NCBI GenBank assembly: GCA_016202525.1
Contig: JACQOM010000148.1
Coordinates: forward strand, 1 to 20,312
Source of the DNA: Chloroflexota bacterium
Lineage (GTDB): Bacteria; Chloroflexota; Dehalococcoidia; Dehalococcoidales; UBA2162
DNA length: 20,312 nt
Direction: 5' to 3'
Positions 7,324 to 14,521 of this stretch are shown here, piece after piece. The notes beneath the pieces were generated by a model. The model did not search any database. It saw only the letters and a program-made list of their open reading frames with translations, and had not been told where the DNA came from. The translations under genes were made by a program, and so were the position numbers. The stretch's first letter is position 1, and each line of letters opens with the position of its first letter.

Positions 7324-7372
7324 AATATTCCCCATTTGTCATACGGACTCACACAGTTTATAATTCGATATA
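7324..7372 (+). promoter_or_regulatory. Duplicated 49-bp promoter block, copy 1
   Basis: Contains TTGTCA (7336-7341), a 17-base spacer and a perfect TATAAT (7359-7364), 32 bases before the NYN gene ATG. The whole block reappears at 16395-16443 with only two substitutions, again just upstream of a plus-strand gene. Confidence 0.75.
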
Positions 7373-7396
7373 AGTAGGTAACCAAAGGGGTGTAAA

Positions 7397-8125
7397 ATGG
7401 GCGAACAATCCGACCAATTAAGGTTTGCCGTACTAATTGATGGTGACAATGCTCAGGCGTCTCTGCTTCCTCAGATTCTAGCAGAGGTGAATAAAGTCGG
7501 GTTGATAACCATCAAGCGGATATACGGAGACTGGACTACTACCAACATGAATAGCTGGAAGAATTCGCTTCACAAGCATGCGATTCAGCCCATGCAGCAG
7601 TTCAGGTATTCAGTCGGCAAGAATTCTACAGATAGCGCCATGATAATCGACGCGATGGATTTGCTGCACAGTAACAATGTGAGCGGCTTCTGCATTGTTG
7701 CCAGTGACAGCGACTACACACGGCTGGCGACTAGAATCAGAGAGGAGGGCCTTTTCGTCATCGGCGTGGGAGAGAAGAAGACCCCGGAAGCTTTTACTAA
7801 TGCCTGTAACCAGTTCATCTACTGTGAAAATCTGGTTGGAACCAGAGAAATGAAAACGAAATCAGCCAAGGAAGAGAAACCTGAAATACCCGACCCTTTA
7901 CCCCTTCTCCTCGACGGGTTCAATTTAGCCGCTAAGGAAGAAGAATGGATTCATCTGTCTTCGCTAGGCTTTGTCCTTCGCCAATTGGACCCGGCATTCG
8001 ACCCCCGGACATACGGTCACCAACGCCTGCAGTCTCTTATCAAAAGTTATCCCAAGACATTTACGCTCAAACGGGACAGTTCAAGAAAGCCGCCGGTAGT
8101 ATACGTCGCGCTGACGGCCCCGTAA
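7397..8125 (+). CDS. NYN-domain (PIN-like) ribonuclease with C-terminal OST-HTH/LOTUS domain
   Basis: A 242-residue protein with an N-terminal NYN domain (about 8-148) and a C-terminal OST-HTH/LOTUS-type winged-helix domain (about 165-238, core SSLGFVLRQLDPAFDPRTYG). NYN domains are PIN-like metal-dependent RNases; the acidic residues expected in the active site are present: Asp15 and Asp17 (LIDGDN), Asp79 (STDSAMIIDAMD), Asp104 and Asp106 (ASDSDY). LOTUS domains bind RNA and in bacteria commonly accompany NYN domains, so cleavage of a structured RNA is the likely role; the target is unknown. AAAGGGG lies six bases before the ATG. The next gene follows after 15 bases, so the two are probably cotranscribed. 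Confidence 0.88.
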   Translation: MGEQSDQLRFAVLIDGDNAQASLLPQILAEVNKVGLITIKRIYGDWTTTNMNSWKNSLHKHAIQPMQQFRYSVGKNSTDSAMIIDAMDLLHSNNVSGFCIVASDSDYTRLATRIREEGLFVIGVGEKKTPEAFTNACNQFIYCENLVGTREMKTKSAKEEKPEIPDPLPLLLDGFNLAAKEEEWIHLSSLGFVLRQLDPAFDPRTYGHQRLQSLIKSYPKTFTLKRDSSRKPPVVYVALTAP

Positions 8126-8140
8126 AAGAATGCAGAGCTT

Positions 8141-8629
8141 ATGAGCTATTCGAAAAGTATCCTGCTGTATCAAGACGAGCCTACACATGGAATGGTTCTT
8201 AATCTTATTATTGTGATAGTGCCTGGGATGCTGTTGCTTTCGAGCATTTACTTGTGGTCATCGGGTGACAGCGCTGGTGGTCTGGCATTGTTGTTTGAAG
8301 CTTTGTTTGTCGGTCTTATCTTTCGGTTTGTATTCCCCCGCAGATATCAGGTGTACGAAGACCACTTGCGCATCGTGCTCGGCGGACCGTTTTCAGTCAA
8401 GATTGGATTCGACCAGATAAAAACGGTAGAAGTAACGAGCAAGATGGCTTTTACTGTAAATTTTGCAACTGCTGTGACCAGGACTTATGTGAGAATAATC
8501 CCAAGGAAGGGGTTGAGTATCGCCATAACCCCAAAATCCAACGAATTGTTTGTCGATAATGCCAACCGGGCCTCAAGTGAGTGGGCGAGAACCAGAATAG
8601 TCGAGGCTCCAGCGAGAACAACCAGATAA
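8141..8629 (+). CDS. Membrane protein with bacterial PH-like domain
   Basis: A 162-residue protein with two adjacent membrane segments (about 18-39 and 46-65) followed by a cytoplasmic beta-rich region. The region has a RYQVYEDHLRIVLGGPFSVKIGFDQIKTVEV pattern (split here as RYQVYEDHLRIVLG and FDQIKTVEV) and an ISIT-like ending (GLSIAITPKSNELFVDN). This is the layout of bacterial PH-domain (bPH) membrane proteins, whose biochemical role is mostly unknown. The C-terminal ~25 residues are Arg-rich. The ribosome binding site is weak (GCAGAG), consistent with coupling to the NYN gene 15 bases upstream. A pdxA-tail repeat begins 17 bases beyond the stop. Family placement is moderately sure; no function is proposed. 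Confidence 0.75.
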   Translation: MSYSKSILLYQDEPTHGMVLNLIIVIVPGMLLLSSIYLWSSGDSAGGLALLFEALFVGLIFRFVFPRRYQVYEDHLRIVLGGPFSVKIGFDQIKTVEVTSKMAFTVNFATAVTRTYVRIIPRKGLSIAITPKSNELFVDNANRASSEWARTRIVEAPARTTR

Positions 8630-8646
8630 CACAGAGCATCCGAGGC

Positions 8647-8730
8647 GGAAGAGGCAATAAAGGTGGCGGTAAGGCTGAGTGAAGAGAAAAGATTGCTTGA
8701 CTCTTAGTATCGGTGTGATACAAACTGTCA
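8647..8730 (+). repeat. pdxA-tail repeat, copy 2 (intergenic)
   Basis: Ungapped 84-base match to pdxA 3036-3119 with nine substitutions. Read in the pdxA frame it encodes exactly the same EEAIKVAVRLSEEKRLLDS peptide and TAG stop; all six changes in the coding part are synonymous. It is not in frame with the PH gene upstream and no start codon with a useful ORF precedes it. The copy ends about 20 bases before a TATAAT (8751-8756). Confidence 0.88.
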
Positions 8731-8750
8731 CAATGTTCAAGATTGCGTGC

Positions 8751-8756
8751 TATAAT
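8751..8756 (+). promoter_or_regulatory. Candidate -10 box for the zinc-ribbon coiled-coil gene
   Basis: A perfect TATAAT 59 bases before the ATG of the next gene. No convincing -35 box is present at 16-18 bases, so this is a modest call. Confidence 0.35.
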
Positions 8757-8815
8757 CTTATTGTCGCTATAACCTGAGCATTAATTTCACAAAGGTAAGG
8801 CGTAAGGCATATTCC

Positions 8816-10561
8816 ATGAGAAAGTTTCGTTTCTGTCCTAATTGCGGACATACGGTTTTCGGCACCGAATGTACCTGGTGTCACTATGTTTTTACGAGCG
8901 GGACTCCTGCCAAGGAGGCCGAACCGCAGACAATTCAGGGTGTCAGTCAGCCGGAACAGGCCGCCGCGGATTTATCGACCGAAACCCAACCTGGAAACGG
9001 TGGACAATTAACCACGATGGTCGTCATCGATGCCCAGCAAAAGGCACGGCGCATCATTCATGAGGCAGAACAAAGCGCCCGGATATTGGTAACTAAGGCC
9101 ACGGCTGAAGCCGATTTGCAATCAAAGACGATTATTGCCCGTGGCCATCAAGAGGCGGAGCAGGTTTTAAGCAAGGCAAAGCAAGAGGCAGAGCAAATAC
9201 TGGGCAAATCGAAAGAAACGGTCAGGGAGTTGACTGAAAAAGCCAGGGCTGAGGCCGATGCGAAATCGGCGGCGGTTATCGCCAGCGCCCGCCAGGAGGC
9301 GTCCCAAATCTTGAGTAAGGCGGGGCAAACAGCGGTTGAGCTGGCCAATATGGCTAAGGCTGAGGCTGAGGCGCAGTCGGCTGCAATTGTCGCTAACGCC
9401 CGCCAGGAAGCGGAGCAACTATTGAGTAAAGCAAAGGAAGAAGCAACTCGTGTCTTGGGCAAAGCAGAGCAAACGGCTGTTGGGTTGGTTGATAAAGCCA
9501 GGGTAGATGCTGATTCGCAGGCAAAGACGATAATTGCCGATGCCCGTCAAAAGGCTGAGCAGGTCCTCGTTGATGCGAAAGAGACAGCCAGAGCATTAGC
9601 CAATAAAGCCAAAACTGAAGCTGATGCGCAGTCGGCTGCCGTTATCGCCAATGCCTGGCAAACGGCAACTCGAGTCTCACGAGAAACAGAGCAAGCGGCC
9701 AAAGAATCGGCTGATAAATCCAGGGCTGAAGCCGAGGTGAGATTGGCTACGGTTATCGCCAGCGCCCGCCAGGAAGCGGAGCAGATTTTGAGTAAGGCAA
9801 AACAAACAGCCAGTGAACTGATATCTAAAGAAAACGTGAGAAAAGAAGCCGAAGCTGAGTCAGCCAGGTTAATTGCCAGCGCCGGAGAAAAGGCGAATCT
9901 AATCCTGCGCGAAGCAGAGCGGATTGTTGTGGAACGGGCTGCTAAAGCCAAAATCGAAGCTGATACGAAGTCGGCGGGGATTATCACTAATGCCCAGCAA
10001 GATGCGGCTCGTATTTTGCGTCAAGCAGAGCAGACGGCTATCCAGTTAACTGACAAAGCCACGGCTGAAGCCGATGCGAAGTCGGCGGCAATTGTCGCTA
10101 GCGCTCGGCAGGAGGCGGAGCTGCTCTTGAGCAAAGCAGAGAAAGAGGCAGCCGAAACCGATATTAAATCGGCTACGCTTATCACTAATGCCCGTCAAGA
10201 GGCGGAGCAGCTTCTGAGCAAGGCAGAGCAAGACGCAGCGGAAACCGATGTCAAATCGGCGACGATTATTGCTGACGTCTGGCAAGAAGCGGAGAAAAAG
10301 GTAGCCAAACGGACGGCTAAAGCCAAAGCTAAGGAGCGTGCGAAATCGGGGGCGATTGTCACGAGTGCCCGCCAGAAGGCGGTTCAGGTCTTGCACAGGG
10401 CGAGACAAACTGCCCGGGGCTTAACAACCGCTAAGGAGAAGGCAGGAAAGGAAGCCAAGGCTGAACCGGCCAGGGCGGCTGCCGGTGCCGTGAAAAAGGC
10501 GGCTCAGGCCACGCGTAAAGCAGAGAAAACGACTGCGGCGGATAAAGCCAGAAAACATTAA
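8816..10561 (+). CDS. Zinc-ribbon protein with long non-heptad coiled coil
   Basis: A 581-residue protein that I do not recognise as a named family. Residues 1-26 form a small zinc ribbon: Cys7-x2-Cys10 and Cys19-x2-Cys22. Residues 27-65 are a low-complexity linker. From about 70 to 545 the protein is one continuous Ala/Glu/Lys/Gln-rich helix built from 11-residue units of type xLLSKAxxxAx, with 15-residue units of type SAAIIASARQEAE added in turn, making an 11+11+15 = 37-residue super-repeat (111 bases). Such 11- and 15-residue periods predict a low-twist or right-handed coiled coil rather than a classical heptad one. The last ~40 residues are Lys/Ala-rich. No membrane segment is seen. It resembles stalk or scaffold proteins (F-type ATPase b subunit, DivIVA-like, group 3 LEA) in composition only. 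An AAGG lies eight bases before the ATG. Confidence 0.8.
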   Translation: MRKFRFCPNCGHTVFGTECTWCHYVFTSGTPAKEAEPQTIQGVSQPEQAAADLSTETQPGNGGQLTTMVVIDAQQKARRIIHEAEQSARILVTKATAEADLQSKTIIARGHQEAEQVLSKAKQEAEQILGKSKETVRELTEKARAEADAKSAAVIASARQEASQILSKAGQTAVELANMAKAEAEAQSAAIVANARQEAEQLLSKAKEEATRVLGKAEQTAVGLVDKARVDADSQAKTIIADARQKAEQVLVDAKETARALANKAKTEADAQSAAVIANAWQTATRVSRETEQAAKESADKSRAEAEVRLATVIASARQEAEQILSKAKQTASELISKENVRKEAEAESARLIASAGEKANLILREAERIVVERAAKAKIEADTKSAGIITNAQQDAARILRQAEQTAIQLTDKATAEADAKSAAIVASARQEAELLLSKAEKEAAETDIKSATLITNARQEAEQLLSKAEQDAAETDVKSATIIADVWQEAEKKVAKRTAKAKAKERAKSGAIVTSARQKAVQVLHRARQTARGLTTAKEKAGKEAKAEPARAAAGAVKKAAQATRKAEKTTAADKARKH

Positions 10562-10577
10562 GCAAAGCCGCCTGTTT

Positions 10578-12473
10578 TTACACAGCTCCGATTTGTTCCC
10601 CGATGTAGCTTAGATTGAGTTCTTCCAGTTTCTGCTTGGTGGGAACACCCTCTTTATCCCAACCTCTGAACTTATAATATTCATCCAGCATCACCTCGAA
10701 TTTGGCTTTATTGACGCCGATGATGCCATGAGGGGTTTCTTTCTCGACAAAGAATTTCTCCGGAAGCGTATCGTCCTTTCTCTTGAACCCCTCGCGAACA
10801 TTGAAAGCTTTCTCCATGGTGAAAATTCGCTCGCCCGCTTTGAGCAACTCATCGCCGTCCATCTTAACCCCGGTGGCTGCCGAGAATAACGGGGCTAAAT
10901 CATCGAGGCTCAAGATGTCGCCGCTAAACTGGCTGAGGAACATACAGGTTCCCAGAGAGTCGACAGCCGCAAAAAGGTCCTGTGTCATGCTCAGACCCGC
11001 CCCCTGTCCCAGATTGGCGCGTTTATCGAGTCGCTGTTTGAACACCTCATCACTCATCGCCGCCTTCACCCTGGAATGGTCCTTAAGTGATGATGTCCAT
11101 GATGTCCCTCTATGTAGGGTACCTCCGACCGGTGCCGTTGCCCAGCCCAGATGCCCGATATAGGCCGAGCCTTCCCCGGGGAAATAGCCGCTCATTTCCA
11201 TGCCCTTAACAGTATTGAGACAAACCTCCGAACCACCGATTTGCCTGGAGGCTCGCTGCGAGCCTTCCGCCAGGAGATTACCCAGAAAACCGTCACGGTG
11301 AGCAATCTTAGGCAGCAGTTGAATAACGGCATCGACATTGCCCCAGCTTAAGTCGAGGCCACCGGTATCCTCAACGGTGAGCAGTCCCCTCTGAAAGCAC
11401 TCCATGGCAAAGGATATCGTCATGCCGGTAGTCTGAGTGTCCAAACCCAGCTGGTCGGATAAGGTGGCCATCTTCAACGCTGCGGCCAGGTTGGTACTGC
11501 CGATAACCTGGGCGTAGGGGTAGGTAGTGCCGTACTCGGCGGCGCCGCCGTGAGTAGCATAGGGCCCTTCTTTAACCTGGTAGTGTGAAGTACAGGAGAT
11601 GGGGCAGGCAAAACAACCGGTGTTTTTCACCTTATACTGAGACACATAGACCGGCGCGGTATAGTCCTCCCACCCATTCATGTATCCCTCCTGGGCATTT
11701 CTCACCGCCTTCGTGCGGCTCTTGTCCTGGTTATCGAAGTAGTTGAAGGTTCCTCCGACCTTAAATTTCTGGTGGAATGTTGAATTTTCGAGCTTTCCCA
11801 GGCAGTGTTTTACAGCTTTGTAGAATTCGGCGGGGTTGGCTATCTTGACTGAGCCAGTCCCCCGCACCACCACGGCTTTGAGATTCTTCGAGCCGGCTAC
11901 TGCCCCTAATCCACCCTTCCCTCCTGCCCTGATTGTGTTGCAAATTAACTTGCTGGTACGGCCCAGGTTTTCACCGGCCGGTCCGATGCTAAGCTCACGA
12001 ATCTCCCGGTCACCGAGTTCCTTGACGAGCAGTTGGTGCGTGTCCCAGGTGGTCTTACCCCAGAGATGAGATGCGTCTCTCAATTCGACACGGTGGTTGT
12101 TAATCCATAAATAGACCGGCCTGGGAGACCGCCCATAGAAGATAATCTGGTCATAGCCGGCAAACTTCAATTCGGCGGCAAAGTCCCCGCCACCACTGCC
12201 ATCGCCGAATGTGCCGGTCAAGGGGCTTTTGGCAGTTACCTTCCACCTGGCGTTACCCGGCGCCATAGTTCCAGCAAGAGTGCCTACTCCTATTATAAAG
12301 ATATTCTCCGGGCTTAACGGGTCGATACCCGCTCCTACTTCATCAAAAAGAACCTTAGAATTAAACCCCCTGCCGCCCAGATATTCGAGCCGGAAATCCT
12401 CCGGCAGTGGTTCTTTGACTATTTTGCCTTCAGTCAGATATACCTTTAAGCGTTGTCCTGCCCAGCCATACAT
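10578..12473 (-). CDS. aor: Aldehyde:ferredoxin oxidoreductase (tungsten-pterin AOR family)
   Basis: A 631-residue member of the AOR family, which oxidises aldehydes to carboxylic acids, or runs in reverse, using a tungsten-bispterin centre and one [4Fe-4S] cluster with ferredoxin as partner. N-terminal domain: LGGRGFNSKVLFDE (32-45), GTLAGTMAPGNARWKVTAKSP (about 64-84) and the pterin-binding GPAGEN (164-169) and RAGGKGGLGAVAGSKNLKAV (182-201). Cluster ligands are Cys287-x2-Cys290-x3-Cys294 (CFACPISC) and Cys510 (SLGTCMF). Length is normal for the family (about 600-630). An AGGAGG eight bases before the ATG is strong. The four-cluster ferredoxin-like gene lies 28 bases upstream on the same strand, a typical AOR pairing. 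It converges with the coiled-coil gene with only 16 bases between stops. Which aldehyde is used cannot be read from the sequence. Confidence 0.95.
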   Translation of the reverse strand: MYGWAGQRLKVYLTEGKIVKEPLPEDFRLEYLGGRGFNSKVLFDEVGAGIDPLSPENIFIIGVGTLAGTMAPGNARWKVTAKSPLTGTFGDGSGGGDFAAELKFAGYDQIIFYGRSPRPVYLWINNHRVELRDASHLWGKTTWDTHQLLVKELGDREIRELSIGPAGENLGRTSKLICNTIRAGGKGGLGAVAGSKNLKAVVVRGTGSVKIANPAEFYKAVKHCLGKLENSTFHQKFKVGGTFNYFDNQDKSRTKAVRNAQEGYMNGWEDYTAPVYVSQYKVKNTGCFACPISCTSHYQVKEGPYATHGGAAEYGTTYPYAQVIGSTNLAAALKMATLSDQLGLDTQTTGMTISFAMECFQRGLLTVEDTGGLDLSWGNVDAVIQLLPKIAHRDGFLGNLLAEGSQRASRQIGGSEVCLNTVKGMEMSGYFPGEGSAYIGHLGWATAPVGGTLHRGTSWTSSLKDHSRVKAAMSDEVFKQRLDKRANLGQGAGLSMTQDLFAAVDSLGTCMFLSQFSGDILSLDDLAPLFSAATGVKMDGDELLKAGERIFTMEKAFNVREGFKRKDDTLPEKFFVEKETPHGIIGVNKAKFEVMLDEYYKFRGWDKEGVPTKQKLEELNLSYIGEQIGAV

Positions 12474-12501
12474 TGAATTGCCCTCCTCATAATTGGAAGC
12501 T

Positions 12502-12996
12502 CTAGCTACCAGCCCTGCTTATCTCTCGCATTTTAAGTTGCAGTCTTGAGGTCTCATTTATAAAGGATTTTCTGGCCGGTGAAGCAGGGTCAACCTCGTT
12601 TAGCAGAAGAGCTTTTCGATTGCATATCTTGACACACTCAGGGTCGCCCTCACAGAGGTCGCAGACAAAGGCAATATTTCTCTCCCTATCTACGGTGATA
12701 ACATCCAGCGGGCAGGCGACGACACAGGCCTCACAGCCGGTGCAAGACTCCTTGTCAACCAGTATTGCCCCTGTCTTTTCATCCCTGTGCAGTGCTTCCA
12801 CAGGGCAACTTCTGACACAGGGGGTATCGGCACACTGCATGCAGAGTAACACGGCATGTCGGCCGAATTCTTCGTCCCTCAGAATCTTGATACGTGACCT
12901 GCTGGCACTGCATTCCTGTTCGTGCTGCAGGGAACATACCATCTCACAACATCTGCAGCCTGTGCAATTGTCCGGGTACACCTCGATTAACTTCAT
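12502..12996 (-). CDS. Four-cluster [4Fe-4S] ferredoxin-like electron-transfer subunit
   Basis: A 164-residue iron-sulfur protein of the DmsB/HycB type with sixteen Cys ligands in four groups: Cys11-14-17-21, Cys52-55-60-64, Cys85-88-91-95 and Cys112-115-121-125, enough for four [4Fe-4S] clusters. It is directly upstream of the AOR gene with a 28-base gap, so it most likely carries electrons between AOR and another redox partner. No signal peptide or membrane segment is present, so it acts in the cytoplasm. The ~35-residue C-terminal tail after the last cluster is polar and without motif. The ATG has a GGAG nine bases upstream. The family and the partnership with AOR are well supported. Confidence 0.92.
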   Translation of the reverse strand: MKLIEVYPDNCTGCRCCEMVCSLQHEQECSASRSRIKILRDEEFGRHAVLLCMQCADTPCVRSCPVEALHRDEKTGAILVDKESCTGCEACVVACPLDVITVDRERNIAFVCDLCEGDPECVKICNRKALLLNEVDPASPARKSFINETSRLQLKMREISRAGS

Positions 12997-13032
12997 TTTG
13001 CGGGTCTCCTTTTCCAGGGAACGGGATATAAT

Positions 13033-13064
13033 ATTATAAGCAGCAGAAACTATCGCTATGTCAA
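13033..13064 (-). promoter_or_regulatory. Possible promoter for the ferredoxin-AOR operon
   Basis: Minus strand has a perfect TTGACA (13059-13064), overlapping the end of the chrA gene, and a perfect TATAAT (13033-13038), but the spacer is 20 bases, longer than the optimal 17. The pair may need an activator, or the match may be partly chance. Confidence 0.4.
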
Positions 13065-14213
13065 GCCAGGTATCAACTTGTAGGCTACTCCCAGCAGACC
13101 ACCACCCACCACCAACCAGGCTGAATTGACCTTGAACCGGAAGACCAGAACCAGGGCAACGACAACGAGGGCTATGGTAAACCAGTCGACCACTCCGGCA
13201 CGTCCTAGAGTCCAGGTGACACCCACCATTAAGCCGAGGGCAGACACATTGACGCCATCAAGAAATGACCCTGACCACCATTTCTTACGTAATAAGGGCA
13301 CGAAACGGCTTAGCAGGGCAACGAAGAAGAACGACGGCAGAAAAAATGCCAGGGTGGCGAGCAATGCCGATGGCCAGCCTCCCATAAGATAGCCGACGAA
13401 GGTAGCGCTGGTAGCCACCGGCCCTGGCGTAATCTGTCCTACCGCAATCGAGTCCAGAAGCTGCTGGTGGTTGAGCCAACCCAGATGGACGACAAACTCG
13501 GAGTTAAAGAAGGCAAAGAGCACATAGCCGCTGCCGTAGAGGACCGCGCCAATCTTGAGAAAGGTCAGGAACAGGGTCGTCTGGCTGAAGGGAACAACAC
13601 TGGCAGAGAGCACCGGCAGTGGCGAACTGAATAGCGGTAATAGCGCTAATGTGGAGAATCCCTCCTTCAGGAGACGCCGCACGAGGTGGAAGAGCAACAC
13701 CACTGCCGCCCCGTCAAAGAGGAGGGCAATCTCATTGAAGCCGAGCAGGTAAAGGGTAATTACGGCAACCCCGACTGCGGCTGTTAGCGTGTCTTTGATG
13801 CCTTTCCGTCCCAGGTCCCACAATGCCTGAATGACGATGGCAATGACGACTGGTTTGACACCGTAGAGCACCCAGCCGACCTGTGGGAGTGAACCGTAGG
13901 TCACATAGACCCAGGCAATCGCCAGCGTAGCTATCATCCCCGGTATGATAAACAGTATTCCGCTGACAGCATACCCGAGCCAGCCCGCTCGTACGAGGCC
14001 AAGATATAGCGCCATTTCAGTGGCATTAGGCCCCGGGATAAGGTTGGTAGCACCCACCAGGTCAAGGAAACCCTGGTCGTCGAGCCAGTGGCGGCGTCTC
14101 ACCGTCTCCCGCTGCATAATGGCGATATATGCGGCCGGGCCGCCGAACGCCGTTGCCCCGATGCGCAGAAAAAGCAGGGCAGTTTCTTTCAGGTAAGTGC
14201 GCTTCACGGACAT
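13056..14213 (-). CDS. chrA: Chromate transporter family protein (two-domain ChrA type)
   Basis: A 385-residue polytopic membrane protein of the CHR family. Two homologous halves are visible. The N-terminal half has FGGPAAYIAIMQ (23-34) and NLIPGPNATEMALYLG (57-72). The C-terminal half has the matching ITPGPVATSATFVGYLMGG. Around ten hydrophobic helices fit the two-domain type. The best-studied ChrA proteins export chromate in exchange with sulfate; many family members are only annotated by homology, and in an AOR neighbourhood an oxyanion substrate such as sulfate, molybdate or tungstate is also possible (inference). The ribosome binding site is poor. It ends 59 bases before the ferredoxin gene on the same strand and may be partly cotranscribed with it. 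Confidence 0.88.
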   Translation of the reverse strand: MSVKRTYLKETALLFLRIGATAFGGPAAYIAIMQRETVRRRHWLDDQGFLDLVGATNLIPGPNATEMALYLGLVRAGWLGYAVSGILFIIPGMIATLAIAWVYVTYGSLPQVGWVLYGVKPVVIAIVIQALWDLGRKGIKDTLTAAVGVAVITLYLLGFNEIALLFDGAAVVLLFHLVRRLLKEGFSTLALLPLFSSPLPVLSASVVPFSQTTLFLTFLKIGAVLYGSGYVLFAFFNSEFVVHLGWLNHQQLLDSIAVGQITPGPVATSATFVGYLMGGWPSALLATLAFFLPSFFFVALLSRFVPLLRKKWWSGSFLDGVNVSALGLMVGVTWTLGRAGVVDWFTIALVVVALVLVFRFKVNSAWLVVGGGLLGVAYKLIPGLT

Positions 14214-14278
14214 ACTGTAACATATTCACGTATTTCGTATAATAGCCGCCGGTAAGGATATTGCCAGTGCTCGCAGCT

Positions 14279-14363
14279 GGAAAAGGCAATCAGGGTGGCG
14301 GGCAGGCTGAGTGAAAAGAAAAGGTTGCTCGATTCCTAAGAATCGGTGTGATGCGAAATGTCA
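14279..14363 (+). repeat. pdxA-tail repeat, copy 3 (intergenic)
   Basis: Matches pdxA 3036-3119 with about a dozen differences and one inserted base after the stop. Read in the pdxA frame it gives EKAIRVAGRLSEKKRLLDS and a TAA stop, so unlike copy 2 it has some amino acid changes, although the frame and the stop position are kept. The similarity ends at the same TGTCA as in the other copies. Confidence 0.82.
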
Positions 14364-14447
14364 TCTTGTGACCCAGCGTCTCCACAGCTTGCGTTGAACC
14401 TTCTGAGTTTTCGTGCAACGGCTCAAGTACCGAATGTTCCACATGAA

Positions 14448-14478
14448 GGTTGCTGTTCGAATCCAACCCCCGCTACCA
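14448..14478 (+). other. tRNA 3'-end-like fragment
   Basis: A TTCGAATCC T-loop-like stretch within a GGTTG/CAACC inverted repeat is followed by CCCCGCTACCA, resembling the T arm and acceptor end of a tRNA. The T loop has extra bases, and no matching 5' acceptor strand (TAGCGGG) is found upstream, so it is not an intact tRNA. It could be a leftover of tRNA-targeted integration, or chance. Confidence 0.3.
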
Positions 14479-14521
14479 ATTAGATTTGAAGGGGCGCAGC
14501 CGTAAAGGTCGTGCCTTCACT

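Larger units (their letters stand above)
14214..14521. other. 308-base gap holding pdxA-tail copy 3 and a tRNA-like fragment
   Basis: No ORF with coding character was found. The gap separates the start of chrA from the stop of the copper oxidase gene (both minus strand). It contains the third pdxA-tail repeat (14279-14363) and a short segment resembling the 3' end of a tRNA (14448-14478). A GTATAATAGCCG near 14237 also occurs near 16359, before the nitrilase gene promoter block. Confidence 0.6.

Noticed and set aside
8714..8732. CRP-like site TGTGA...TCACA in pdxA-tail copy 2
   Set aside because: The spacer is nine bases, not six, and the right half is not kept in copies 1 and 3.
9148..9987. 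Minus-strand Ala/Ser-rich open frames inside the coiled-coil gene
   Set aside because: These are antisense readings of the repetitive Ala/Glu/Lys codons; low-complexity translation and no independent start signals.
14480..14521. Terminator hairpin after the copper oxidase gene
   Set aside because: The GAAGG/CCTTC arms are followed by many mismatches and no clear U run on the minus strand.
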